This document shows positions 8,734 through 17,507 of a stretch of DNA of 64,000 nt, piece by piece. The notes below the pieces were generated by a model, which made no database searches, was not told the origin of the DNA, and saw only the letters and a list, made by a program, of their open reading frames with translations. Both the position numbers and the translations under genes were made by a program. Position 1 is the first letter of the stretch, and every line of letters begins with the position of its first letter. The stretch comes from Nevskia sp. (GTDB lineage: Bacteria; Pseudomonadota; Gammaproteobacteria; Nevskiales; Nevskiaceae), in assembly GCF_021732705.1 (NCBI RefSeq), contig NZ_JAKFUM010000017.1:46976-110975 (forward strand), read 5' to 3'.

Positions 8734-9456
8734 TCAGTAGCGCGTGGTCAGTTCCAGCAGCCAGGCCGGCGCGTGGTCGAGCAGCCAGATTTCGACGTCA
8801 TGGTCGTAGCCGCTGACGATGCCGAGGCCGATCAGCAGGAAGGCCAGCCCGAGCACGAGCTTGCCGCCGCGCGCGGCGCCGATCATCCGCCCGCGCACGC
8901 GCACCAGCGCCTGTCGCGACAGGCTGCCGACGATGACCAGCGGCAGTGCCGCACCGAGACCGAAGACCAGCATCACCAGCGCGGCCTGACCGAGATTCTG
9001 ACCGGCGCTGGCCAGCGTTGCCGCGGCACCGAGCGTCGGCCCGACGCACGGCGTCCAGACCATGCCGAGAATCAGGCCGACCAGCAGCTGCCCGTGCCAG
9101 CCGGCGCCATCGACCCGCGCCGACCACTGGCCGCCGCGGTTCGCCAGCGCGCTGCCGAGCCGCGTGAACGCAGCCTGCAGCGGCGGGATCAGCAGCACCG
9201 CCGCGAAGCCGATCAGCAGCACGCCGGCCACTTGCCGGAACACGTCCTCGGTCAGCCCCAGCGACACGCCGACGGTGGCGATGAACAGGCCGAGGGTGGT
9301 GAACGACACGGTGAGCCCGACGCCGAGCGCCAGCGCGCCGTGGCGATGCGCCGATGCCGCCGTCGAGATCACGATCGGCAGCAGCGGCAGCACGCACGGC
9401 GACAGGGTCGACAGCACGCCGGACAGCGCCGCCAGCGGCAGCGTCGCCAGATTCAT
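8734..9456 (-). CDS. ccdA: CcdA/DsbD-type membrane thiol transporter
   Basis: 240 residues with six predicted membrane helices. The two redox cysteines expected for CcdA lie in LSTLSPCVLPLLPIV (helix 1) and GMVWTPCVGPTLGAA (helix 4), each followed by proline as in the family. CcdA passes electrons from cytoplasmic thioredoxin to periplasmic thiol proteins, for example for cytochrome c maturation. It follows the gene of a periplasmic thioredoxin by 27 nt, so the two probably form one redox pair. The window's multiheme cytochromes could be among the clients, which is inference. Confidence 0.9.
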   Translation of the reverse strand: MNLATLPLAALSGVLSTLSPCVLPLLPIVISTAASAHRHGALALGVGLTVSFTTLGLFIATVGVSLGLTEDVFRQVAGVLLIGFAAVLLIPPLQAAFTRLGSALANRGGQWSARVDGAGWHGQLLVGLILGMVWTPCVGPTLGAAATLASAGQNLGQAALVMLVFGLGAALPLVIVGSLSRQALVRVRGRMIGAARGGKLVLGLAFLLIGLGIVSGYDHDVEIWLLDHAPAWLLELTTRY

Positions 9457-9483
9457 CGGCAGACCTCGGCCCGGCGCCTGCGA

Positions 9484-9891
9484 TCAGAGCGCCTTGTCGA
9501 GCAGCGCGCCGATGTCGCCTTTCGAGGTGATGCCAGTCGCGCGGGCCACTTCCTGACCGCCGGCGAACAGCACCAGCGTGCTCTGGCGCGACACGTTGAA
9601 CTGCTTGCGCACGTCCTTCTGGCGGTCGAAATCGACGACCAGCACGGTGACGTTCGCGTACTTCGGATCATTCACCAGCGACTTCACGACCGGCGCCTGC
9701 GCGCGGCAGGTCGGGCACCACTCGGCGTGAACCTGCAGCAGCACCGGCGCACCGGATTGCAGGGCCTGACCGTAGGCTTCGGCGGTATACGGCGCGATGC
9801 CGCCGGCGTGGGCGACGCTGCCGAGCAGGCTGGCGGCGACCAGCGCGACAACGGCGAGCAGACGGCGGAGGGTCGATTGGATCGAGGACAT
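9484..9891 (-). CDS. Periplasmic thioredoxin-family protein
   Basis: 135 residues from ATG 9891. A signal peptide (LLAVVALVAASLLGSVAHAGG) precedes a thioredoxin fold with active site AEWCPTCRAQAP (about residues 59-70) and a cis-proline-region sequence SRQSTLVLFAGGQEVAR where the usual TPT/VPT motif has become RQST; the cis-Pro itself seems absent, which is odd for this fold. It lies directly upstream of ccdA in the same direction, the expected electron donor. A TTG at 9900 is a possible but less likely start. Confidence 0.85.
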   Translation of the reverse strand: MSSIQSTLRRLLAVVALVAASLLGSVAHAGGIAPYTAEAYGQALQSGAPVLLQVHAEWCPTCRAQAPVVKSLVNDPKYANVTVLVVDFDRQKDVRKQFNVSRQSTLVLFAGGQEVARATGITSKGDIGALLDKAL

Positions 9892-10031
9892 GGCGGGCAA
9901 GCTCCGGGAGCGGGAAAGTCGGCAGCGTGCGTGCGCCGTGCGGCAGCGGCTATGCCCGATGCGACCGCTTTCATGCCGTCCTGTTCCAACCGCCGCGCGC
10001 CCGGGCGGACGCGCAGCACTGGAACGGACGA

Positions 10032-11915
10032 TCAGCGCAGCGCTTCGAGCTGCTCCCAGCGGGCATAGGCGCGGGTCAGTTCGCTGTCGATGATCGCGAG
10101 CCGCGCCTGCGTCGCCAGCGCCTGCTCGCGCTGCGTGGCGAAGAACTTCGGATCGCTGAGCTTCAGGCCCAGCTCGCGCTGCTCGTTTTCGAGCTTCTCG
10201 ATCTGCTTCGGCAGATTGTCCAGCTCGCGCTTTTCCTTGGAGTTCAGGCCCGGGGCCGCCGTCACCACCGGCTTCGGCGCTTCGGCCTTCACCGTCTCGA
10301 CCTTCTTCGGCTCCGGCCGCACCGCGGTGAACGACACATCCTTGCGCTGGCGCAGCCAGTCCTCGTAGCCGCCGACATACTCGCCGATGCGGCCGCCGCC
10401 TTCGTAGACGAAGGTGCGGGTGACGACGTTGTTCAGGAATGCACGGTCATGGCTGACCATCAGCACGGTGCCCTGATAGTCGATCAGCAGCTCTTCGAGC
10501 AGATCGAGCGTCTCGACATCGAGATCGTTGGTCGGCTCGTCGAGGATCAGCAGGTTCGACGGTTCGGCGAACAGGCGCGCCAGCAGCAGACGCGCGCGCT
10601 CTCCGCCGCTCAGTGCCTTGACCGGCGAGCGGGCACGATCCGGCGTGAACAGGAACTGCTGCAGGTAGCTCATGACGTGCAGCTGCTTGCCGTCGATGGT
10701 GACGAAGTCCTTGCCGCCGCCGATGTTCTCGAACACCGGCTTGGCATCGTCGAGCTGCGCGCGCAGCTGGTCGAAATACGCCACTTCGAGCTTCGAGCCG
10801 TTGCGCACGGTGCCGCTGTCCGGTTCCAGCTTGGCCAGCAGCAGGTTCAGCAAGGTGGTCTTGCCGGCGCCGTTCGGGCCGATGATGCCGATCTTGTCGC
10901 CGCGCAGGATCGTGGTCGAGAAGTTCTTGACGATCAGCTTGTCGCCACGCGAGAAGCTGATGTTCTTCGCTTCCGCGACCAGCTTTCCGGACTTCTCCGC
11001 TTCCTGCAGCACCAGCTTCGCTTCGCCGGACAGTTCGCGCCGCGCCGCATATTCGCTGCGCAGCTTCTTGAGGCGCTCGACGCGGCCCTGATCGCGCACG
11101 CGCCGCGCCTTGATGCCCTTGCGGATCCAGACCTCTTCCTGCGCCAGCTTCTTGTCGAACAGCGCGTTGGCCTGTTCCTCGATCCGCAGCGCCTCTTCCT
11201 TGCGCACCAGATATTCGTCATAGGTGCCGGGCCAACTGCGCAGGATGCCGCGATCCAGCTCGATGATCCGGGTCGCCAGGCGGCGCAGGAAGGCGCGGTC
11301 ATGGGTGATGAACAGCAGGGTGCCGGGCCAGGTGGCGAGGAAATCCTCGAGCCAAGTGATCGAGTCGATGTCGAGATGGTTGGTCGGCTCGTCCAGCAGC
11401 AGCACGTCCGGCTCGGCGACCAGCGCCCGGGCCAGCAGCGCGCGGCGCTTCAGACCGCCGGACAGCTCGGCGAAATCGAGGTCCGGCGGCAGCTGCAGGC
11501 GCTCGACCATCGCATGCACCTTGCTGTCGATGGTCCAGCCATCGAGCGCCTCGAGCGCGGTCTGCACGCGGCCGAGCTTGTCCATGTTGTCCGGCTCGTG
11601 CAGCAGCAGATGGTGGTACTCCGCGACCAGCCGACCGGCCTTGCCGAGCCCGTCGGCCACCACCTCGAACACCGAGCCTTCGATGCCGGTCGGCACGTCC
11701 TGCGGCAGTTCGGTGATGCGCAGGCCCTGGCTGCGCACCAGTTCGCCGGAATCGATCGCGACTTCGCCGGTCAGCACCTTCATCAGGGTCGACTTGCCGG
11801 TCCCGTTGCGGCCGACCAGACACAGGCGCTCGCCGGCATCGAGCGTGAAGTTGACCTGATCGAGCAACACCGTGTTGCCGAGGTTGAGATTCACGTTCTT
11901 GAAGCTGATCAGCAT
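10032..11915 (-). CDS. uup: ABC-F family ATPase Uup
   Basis: 627 residues with two ABC ATPase cassettes and no membrane domain. Cassette 1: Walker A VGRNGTGKST near residue 35, signature LSGGLKRRALLARAL, Walker B LLLDEPTNHLD. Cassette 2: GPNGAGKTTL near 345, signature LSGGERARLLLARL, Walker B LILDEPTNDLD. The highly charged interdomain linker and the C-terminal coiled coil (NLPKQIEKLENEQREL onward) are typical of Uup, which affects transposon excision and ribosome/DNA-junction handling in E. coli. ATG at 11915. Divergent from deaD across a 262-bp region. Confidence 0.93.
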   Translation of the reverse strand: MLISFKNVNLNLGNTVLLDQVNFTLDAGERLCLVGRNGTGKSTLMKVLTGEVAIDSGELVRSQGLRITELPQDVPTGIEGSVFEVVADGLGKAGRLVAEYHHLLLHEPDNMDKLGRVQTALEALDGWTIDSKVHAMVERLQLPPDLDFAELSGGLKRRALLARALVAEPDVLLLDEPTNHLDIDSITWLEDFLATWPGTLLFITHDRAFLRRLATRIIELDRGILRSWPGTYDEYLVRKEEALRIEEQANALFDKKLAQEEVWIRKGIKARRVRDQGRVERLKKLRSEYAARRELSGEAKLVLQEAEKSGKLVAEAKNISFSRGDKLIVKNFSTTILRGDKIGIIGPNGAGKTTLLNLLLAKLEPDSGTVRNGSKLEVAYFDQLRAQLDDAKPVFENIGGGKDFVTIDGKQLHVMSYLQQFLFTPDRARSPVKALSGGERARLLLARLFAEPSNLLILDEPTNDLDVETLDLLEELLIDYQGTVLMVSHDRAFLNNVVTRTFVYEGGGRIGEYVGGYEDWLRQRKDVSFTAVRPEPKKVETVKAEAPKPVVTAAPGLNSKEKRELDNLPKQIEKLENEQRELGLKLSDPKFFATQREQALATQARLAIIDSELTRAYARWEQLEALR

Positions 11916-12177
11916 GGACGGCTCTGGCGACGCGCGGGGGAGGGTCGCGATTGTACGGACTTCCCGATGACGGCTTTGCCGGCGGGCCTGCCATCGGACC
12001 GGTGGGCGGTGCCATCCGGGCGCGCAACGTGCCGAAAAAGCCGGCTAGCCGAAATGGTCCGGGCCACAAGCGAGTAAAATCGCGCGGCCATTCGAGTGCC
12101 GCAGTTTTTGTGGGCGTTCGTATCCCCATGAAAACCCCCTGGACGCTCGTGCCCGAGCGTTCCTATCAGGTCCCGAC

Positions 12178-14127
12178 ATGTCCGATTCCGCTGCAGAAAC
12201 CTCCGTCACCTTCCGCGATCTGGCGTTGTCCGAGCACGTGCTCGAAGCGCTCGATGCCGTGGGCTACGAATCCCCGTCGCCGATCCAGGGCGCGACCATT
12301 CCGCATCTGCTGTCGGGCCGCGATGTCCTCGGCCAGGCCCAGACCGGCACCGGCAAGACCGCTGCGTTCGCGCTGCCGATCCTGTCGAAGCTCGATGCCG
12401 AGCAGCGCCTGCCGCAGGCGCTGGTGCTGGCGCCGACGCGCGAGCTGGCGATCCAGGTGGCCGAGGCGTTCCAGAAGTACGCCGCCAAGATTCCGGGCTT
12501 CCACGTGCTACCGATCTACGGCGGCCAGAGTTACGGCCCGCAGCTGTCGGCCTTGAAGCGCGGCGTTCATGTCGTCGTCGGCACGCCGGGCCGCGTGCTC
12601 GATCACATGAAGCGCGGCACGCTGGATCTGTCGCAGATCAAGTGTCTGGTGCTCGACGAAGCCGACGAGATGCTGCGCATGGGCTTCATCGAGGACGTCG
12701 AGTACGTGCTCAAGGAAACCCCGCCGCAGCGGCAGGTCGCGCTGTTCTCGGCAACCATGCCGGCGGTGATCCGCCGCATCGCCCAGACCTACCTGAAGGA
12801 CCCGGCCGAAGTCACGATCAAGTCGAAGACGTCCACCGCGACCAACATCCGCCAGCGCTACTGGCTGGTGTCGGGCTACAACAAGCTCGACGCGCTGACC
12901 CGCATTCTCGAAGCCGAAAGCTTCGACGGCATGATCATCTTCGCCCGCACCAAGGCGGCGACCCAGGAACTGGCGGACAAGCTCGAAGCGCGCGGCTACA
13001 ACGTCGCCGCGCTCAACGGCGACATGGAACAGCGCGCGCGCGAACTGACCGTGAACCGGCTCAAGGACGGCCGCCTCGACATCGTCGTCGCCACCGATGT
13101 CGCCGCCCGCGGTCTGGACGTCGAGCGCATCAGCCACGTCTTCAACTACGACATTCCGACCGACACCGAAAGCTACGTCCACCGCATCGGCCGCACCGGC
13201 CGCGCCGGGCGCTCGGGCGAAGCGATCCTGTTCGTGTCGCCGCGCGAGCGGCACATGCTGAAGCTGATCGAGCGCGCCACGCGCCAGCCGATCACGCCGA
13301 TGGAACTGCCGTCGATCGAGGCGGTGAACACGCAGCGCATCGCGCGCTTCACGCAGAAGATCGCCGACGCGCTCGAAAGCGGCGGCCTCGATCCGTTCCG
13401 CCAGATCCTGACCGAGTTCGAGCGCGAGCGGAACGTCACCGCGCTCGACATCGCCGCAGCACTCGCCAAGCTGGTGCAGGGCGACGCCGACCTTCTGCTC
13501 GACGATGTGCCGGAGCCGCCGAAGGCGCGCGGCTACACGGTCGAATCCAGTGCCTCGGCGCCGCCGCGTCGCGAGTACGAGCGCCGCGAGCGCCCGGAAC
13601 GCGGTGATCGACCGGAACGCACCGAGCAGAGCGGTTCATCGCTGCGCCCGCGGCCGGCCCGTCCGGATGCCCCGCCGCGCGCCGAGCGCCCGGAACGCAT
13701 CGAACGGCCCGAACGCGCCAGCCGACCGGAGGCCGCCTCGTTCGAACGGCGTCCGCCGGCGACGGCCGATCGTGGCGACGACGCGCCGCGCCCGAAGCGC
13801 ACGCCGCGCGAGGAAGCGGTGCCGATGGAAACCTTCCGCGTCGAGGTCGGCCACGCCCATGGCGTGAAGCCGGGCAACATCGTCGGTGCGATCGCCAACG
13901 AAGCCGGTGTCGAATCGAGCTTCATCGGCCGCATCGAGATCGAGAACGAGTACAGCCTCGTCGACCTGCCGGCCGGCATGCCGAAGGAAATCTTCCGCGA
14001 CCTGCAGAAGGTCTGGGTCGTCGGCCGTCAGCTCAAGCTCAGCCGCCTGAACGCGCCGCCGGCGAAGACGCCGTACGAGGCTTCCGCCGGGCCGCGGCCG
14101 AAGCCGAAGAAGCCGCGTCCGGCCTGA
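12178..14127 (+). CDS. deaD: DEAD-box RNA helicase DeaD/CsdA
   Basis: 649 residues. The helicase core has the Q-motif region SPIQGATIP, motif I AQTGTGKTAAF (near residue 55), motif II LVLDEADEM (near 158), motif III SAT and motif VI HRIGRTGRAGR (near 333). Residues about 553-625 form the DbpA-type RNA-binding domain (METFRVEVGHAHGVKPGNIV onward). DeaD unwinds structured rRNA and mRNA at low temperature and during large-subunit assembly. Between core and RNA-binding domain is an arginine/glutamate/proline-rich linker with several RPER repeats. The 262-bp upstream gap could carry the long regulatory leader known for cold-induced deaD genes, but no element was recognised there. Confidence 0.95.
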   Translation: MSDSAAETSVTFRDLALSEHVLEALDAVGYESPSPIQGATIPHLLSGRDVLGQAQTGTGKTAAFALPILSKLDAEQRLPQALVLAPTRELAIQVAEAFQKYAAKIPGFHVLPIYGGQSYGPQLSALKRGVHVVVGTPGRVLDHMKRGTLDLSQIKCLVLDEADEMLRMGFIEDVEYVLKETPPQRQVALFSATMPAVIRRIAQTYLKDPAEVTIKSKTSTATNIRQRYWLVSGYNKLDALTRILEAESFDGMIIFARTKAATQELADKLEARGYNVAALNGDMEQRARELTVNRLKDGRLDIVVATDVAARGLDVERISHVFNYDIPTDTESYVHRIGRTGRAGRSGEAILFVSPRERHMLKLIERATRQPITPMELPSIEAVNTQRIARFTQKIADALESGGLDPFRQILTEFERERNVTALDIAAALAKLVQGDADLLLDDVPEPPKARGYTVESSASAPPRREYERRERPERGDRPERTEQSGSSLRPRPARPDAPPRAERPERIERPERASRPEAASFERRPPATADRGDDAPRPKRTPREEAVPMETFRVEVGHAHGVKPGNIVGAIANEAGVESSFIGRIEIENEYSLVDLPAGMPKEIFRDLQKVWVVGRQLKLSRLNAPPAKTPYEASAGPRPKPKKPRPA

Positions 14128-14147
14128 TCGAGCCGGCGCGTCGCGCC

Positions 14148-14183
14148 AAGCCCGGCCTGCCCCTGCGGCAGGCCGGGCTTTCT
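14148..14183 (+). terminator. Rho-independent terminator after deaD
   Basis: A perfect 14-bp stem (AAGCCCGGCCTGCC and its complement) with a five-base loop and a following TTTCT, starting 21 nt after the deaD stop. Confidence 0.88.
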
Positions 14184-14354
14184 GCGTTCTGGGGCCGGTC
14201 AGCCGCAGGCCCGGTCAATGGCGAATCGACCGTTCGGCGGGATTTTCGCGAGCCGCGCGCAGTTCAGGATCGGTTCAGGGCCTCGCTCGCAATCTGTGCT
14301 CGCACGGTGCCAATCCGGCATCGCAACCGGTCCGAACGGACCCCGGAGTTCGAC

Positions 14355-14792
14355 ATGCTCAAGACCATGATTTCTGCCACGGTGCTGATGGCCAGCGCCA
14401 TCGCCCTGCCAGCCATGGCGGGCAGCCGCGGTGACACGATCCTCGGCGCCGCCATTGGTGCCGCAGCCGGTGCCGCGGTCGGCGATTCGATTGGCGGCCG
14501 CGATGCCGCGGTGTTCGGTGGCGCCATCGGCGGCCTGGTTGGCGCCCAGATCGGCAGCAACAGCGGCAACCGCCGCGACTATCGCTACGACACGCGTCAT
14601 GACGATCGCTACGACGGCCGTTACGGCGGCGGCTACGACCGTCGCGACAGCCGCTACGACGGCTACGGCCGCGGCTACACGACGCGCGAAGTCGAGTATC
14701 GCCGCGTCGAGTACCGTCGCCCGGCGCCGGGCTATGGCTACGATCGCCGTCATGACGATCGTCACCAGCACAACCGCTACTGCAACGACTGA
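14355..14792 (+). CDS. Glycine-zipper 2TM-domain lipoprotein-like/periplasmic protein
   Basis: 145 residues from ATG 14355. A signal peptide (ISATVLMASAIALPAMAG) is followed by a glycine-zipper ([20 protein letters not shown], then FGGAIGGLVGAQIG), the Gly-xxx-Gly pattern of 2TM-type domains that insert or oligomerise at membranes. The second half is a Tyr/Arg/Asp-rich low-complexity tail (RYDGRYGGGYDRRDSRYDGY) ending YCND. Proteins of this kind are common envelope-stress or osmotic-stress products without known activity. It has terminators on both sides, so it is probably monocistronic. Confidence 0.78.
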   Translation: MLKTMISATVLMASAIALPAMAGSRGDTILGAAIGAAAGAAVGDSIGGRDAAVFGGAIGGLVGAQIGSNSGNRRDYRYDTRHDDRYDGRYGGGYDRRDSRYDGYGRGYTTREVEYRRVEYRRPAPGYGYDRRHDDRHQHNRYCND

Positions 14793-14851
14793 TCGTCGAT
14801 GCCGCGGTGCGGCGCCGAGTCGCTGGCGATCGCTCGCGGCGACTGGAAACG

Positions 14852-14880
14852 AAAAAGCCCGGCCAGGTGCCGGGCTTTTT
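14852..14880. terminator. Bidirectional terminator
   Basis: A perfect 12-bp stem AAAAAGCCCGGC / GCCGGGCTTTTT with a five-base loop, T-rich on both strands, between convergent genes ending at 14792 and 14913. Confidence 0.92.
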
Positions 14881-14912
14881 CTTGGGCCGCGCGGCCCTGA
14901 TCCGTCAGGACC

Positions 14913-16610
14913 TCACTGGACGCTGATCTGGAAGATCGCCGTCGTGCCGCTGACTTCGTTGCCGATCACCAGCAGCGGCTGACGGGTCGGGCTGTCCTTG
15001 GCGCTGATGAAGGCGAGGCCTTCCGGGCCGCTGTCGGTCGGCGCGGTGCCGGTCGGGCTCAGCGTGAAGTCTCGGCTGTTGACGTAGTCGACGAAGCGGG
15101 CGTTGGCCGGTTGGGTCACGTCGTAGACCATCACGCCGCCGATGCGCTCGAGGCCGATGAACGCGAACGTGCGGCCCTCGATCGTGCCGACGACCACGCC
15201 TTCCGGTTCCGGACCCTTGTTGTCGCTGCGGTCGTCCCGGGTGTTGTTGTCATTGCTGGCGTTGAACACGTTCGGCAGGCGTTCGGCGGTGATCGTTTCG
15301 AAGTCCGAGCCGGAATCGAACACGCGGGTGCCGTCGGACGAGTAGATCGAGAACGAGCGGCTGCCGAGCACCTCGATCGCCGTCAGCTGGCCGGCGGCAT
15401 TGCGCGCGGTGGTCGCCGCGGTGGCGGTCAGGCGGCCGAGGGCGGCGTTGGCGCGCAGCGTGGTGATGCCGGTGGTGCCGCCGAACACGGCCGGATCGAG
15501 GCCCGGCGACGTCGCCAGCGCCGACACGCGGCGCGTTTCCTCGCCCGGGATGAAGTCGTTGCGATCGTCGCCTTCGTTTGCGGCGATGTAGTAGGTCTGA
15601 CGACCGACGCGGTAGCTGGCGATGCCGTCCGGCTGGAACAGGCCCTTGACCGGCCAGTTGCGGATGCTGATCGCGTTGTCGCGGTCGCTGGCGTCCAGCT
15701 CGTTGCCGGGCAGCGAGTGGTCGAGGCTGCCGAGCGGGATGATCCGGGTCAGCGCTGGCGCGTTCAGATTGCTCAGGTCGATCACGCCGATGGCGTTGTT
15801 CTCCTGCAGCGTGACCCACGCGGTCTTGCTGTCGGCATCCACCGCGATGTATTCCGGCTCCAGATCCTGCGCGACGGTCGCGCCCGGGCCGTAGATGCGC
15901 ACGCCGCTGGCGCGCAGCGTGTCGATCTGGCTGTTCAGCGCACGGAAGTCGACGGTGCGGACCAGCGCATCCATGCTGACATTGCCGCCGAACAGGCAGC
16001 GCAGGATCGTCGCGACCGGGCGCTGGCCGGGCAGGCTGCGCAGGCAGTTGCTGGCGAAGCGCAGGTCGACGACGCTGACCGAGCCTTCCGGGTCGACCGA
16101 ATCGGCGCGGCCGTAGCCATTCGATTCGCCCTCGTTCGCCACCAGCAGCGCCTTGCCATCCGGCGTGAACACGACGTTGTCCGGCAGTGCGCCGACCTGC
16201 ACTTCGGCGAGGCGGGTCAGGGTGCGGGCATCGAAGAACACGACCTTGCCCGGATCGGTCTTGACCGCCGCGGCAAACGCGACCGCGACCAGACCGTCAT
16301 GCACGGCGACCGAGTTGGCATCGCCGCCGGTTTCGACCAGCGTGCGGATCAGCGTGGGCTGCGCCGGATTGGCGAAGTCGAGCACGTCGACGCTCGACGC
16401 GGCGGCGTTGATCACGAACAGACGCTGGCTGCGGGCATCGTGCGCGACGATTTCGGCGGCGCTGGCGTTGCGCAGGGTCGAGTCGTAGCGGCCGAGCAGC
16501 GACAGCGAGATCGATACCGGTTCGGCATTGCGCGGCGGCAGTGCGGCCGCCAGCATCGGAGCCGCGCAGAACAGCGCGGCAGCAGTCATCGTCACGAGCT
16601 TCTGGATCAT
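14913..16610 (-). CDS. Choice-of-anchor I family secreted beta-propeller protein
   Basis: 565 residues from ATG 16610, where a signal peptide starts (LVTMTAAALFCAAPMLAAALP). The open frame continues far upstream but that extension is antisense to another gene. The body shows the beta-propeller repeats of the choice-of-anchor I family: SAAEIVAHDARSQRLFVINA, SVAVHDGLVAVAFAA, DNVVFTPDGKALLVANEGE, AWVTLQENNAIGVIDL, KGPEPEGVVVGTIEGRTFAF, GPEGLAFISAKDSPTRQPLL. Members are secreted or surface proteins often annotated as alkaline-phosphatase-like; none of the C-terminal sorting anchors seen in other members is present. The Pho-box-like repeat 52 bp upstream suggests induction by phosphate starvation, in keeping with a phosphate-scavenging role (inference). 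Confidence 0.85.
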   Translation of the reverse strand: MIQKLVTMTAAALFCAAPMLAAALPPRNAEPVSISLSLLGRYDSTLRNASAAEIVAHDARSQRLFVINAAASSVDVLDFANPAQPTLIRTLVETGGDANSVAVHDGLVAVAFAAAVKTDPGKVVFFDARTLTRLAEVQVGALPDNVVFTPDGKALLVANEGESNGYGRADSVDPEGSVSVVDLRFASNCLRSLPGQRPVATILRCLFGGNVSMDALVRTVDFRALNSQIDTLRASGVRIYGPGATVAQDLEPEYIAVDADSKTAWVTLQENNAIGVIDLSNLNAPALTRIIPLGSLDHSLPGNELDASDRDNAISIRNWPVKGLFQPDGIASYRVGRQTYYIAANEGDDRNDFIPGEETRRVSALATSPGLDPAVFGGTTGITTLRANAALGRLTATAATTARNAAGQLTAIEVLGSRSFSIYSSDGTRVFDSGSDFETITAERLPNVFNASNDNNTRDDRSDNKGPEPEGVVVGTIEGRTFAFIGLERIGGVMVYDVTQPANARFVDYVNSRDFTLSPTGTAPTDSGPEGLAFISAKDSPTRQPLLVIGNEVSGTTAIFQISVQ

Positions 16611-16661
16611 CGTTCGGGTCTCTTTACGTGGGGGCGGCAGCGGGCCAGCGTCGCGGACCGT

Positions 16662-16694
16662 ATGACGGAAAGATGATCGGAAGATGACGAAACC
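16662..16694 (-). promoter_or_regulatory. Pho-box-like triple 11-bp direct repeat
   Basis: Three consecutive 11-bp units read on the plus strand ATGACGGAAAG, ATGATCGGAAG and ATGACGAAACC. On the minus strand, facing the propeller gene, each unit ends in (G/A)TCAT. PhoB sites consist of CTGTCAT half-sites repeated every 11 bp; the three minus-strand heptamers TCGTCAT, CGATCAT and CCGTCAT match at 5, 5 and 6 of 7 positions. Position 52-84 nt upstream of the start codon is suitable for an activator site. Confidence 0.55.
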
Positions 16695-16866
16695 ATGCCG
16701 TTCGGCGCGCCGCCGGCGCTGCGCCGAAAACTTCATAGAACTGCCATGAATGTCAGACAAATCATTGACATGGCGCAGCCCGAACGCCGCGCTTGATGAC
16801 GAATAACGAGCCCGGCCCGGCGTCGCGCGATGATGCTGCGCCCGCATTTGATCGACACTCCCGCGC

Positions 16867-17409
16867 ATGCCGCTGAAAGTCCCGAAGAACCTGTTCGAAG
16901 CCGCGATCGGCAACGGCACCGTGCGCCGCTTCCGCGACTTCGCGCTGGTGGTGCTCGATGGCGAAGGCGCGCTGTGCGTGCCGAACGATGTCTGGCTGCC
17001 GGCCGCCTCGTGGGCGCTGTCGCGGGCACCCTCGGGCAATCGCCTGCGCGACCGCTTCCAGCTGCTGTCGCGGCTCGACATCCTCGTGACCCGGCGCGGC
17101 ACGGCGGTGATCTCGACCACCGGCGCGCACCTGCGGCTGGCGCGGCTGCGCGACGTGATGAAGCGCGAAGGCCTCGACGTGCAGGAATGGAACTTCCCGC
17201 CGAAGTCCGTGCTCGACCAGGCGCTGAATCCGGAAGCGCCGCCGCGGGCCGAGGACGAGACCGCGGCCGCGCCGGAGGTCACCGGCGAGACGCTGCCGGA
17301 GTCCGATGCCGAGACGCATTCGGAGTCCGAGCCGGACCATGACGCGATCGCCGAGACCGATCCTGTGGACGACGGCGCCGACGCGGGCGCCAGCGACGCC
17401 GAGCGCTGA
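16867..17409 (+). CDS. Unknown protein with acidic C-terminal tail
   Basis: 180 residues, not assigned to a family. Residues 1-120 look like a compact basic/hydrophobic domain (FEAAIGNGTVRRFRDFALVV, RLRDRFQLLSRLDILVTRRG, STTGAHLRLARLRDVMKREG) without signal peptide, membrane helix or cysteine cluster. Residues about 125-180 are an acidic, Pro/Ala/Ser/Thr-containing tail almost free of basic residues. Codon use and GC match the neighbours, supporting a real gene. It is divergent from the Pho-box-controlled gene and 98 nt upstream of another unknown gene in the same direction. A nucleic-acid or protein-binding role would be a guess. Confidence 0.6.
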   Translation: MPLKVPKNLFEAAIGNGTVRRFRDFALVVLDGEGALCVPNDVWLPAASWALSRAPSGNRLRDRFQLLSRLDILVTRRGTAVISTTGAHLRLARLRDVMKREGLDVQEWNFPPKSVLDQALNPEAPPRAEDETAAAPEVTGETLPESDAETHSESEPDHDAIAETDPVDDGADAGASDAER

Positions 17410-17507
17410 TCGGCAGCGATCACGCGCAGCGGCGATAGACCGGGTCAATCCGGCTGCGGCCCGCGTCACGGTGCCGTGCCATTGGTCGGGCATCGGCTGC
17501 CACTGGG

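Noticed and set aside
16611..17423. N-terminal extension of the beta-propeller gene on the minus strand
   Set aside because: The signal peptide begins at 16610; the upstream open frame is antisense to the unknown gene at 16867-17409.
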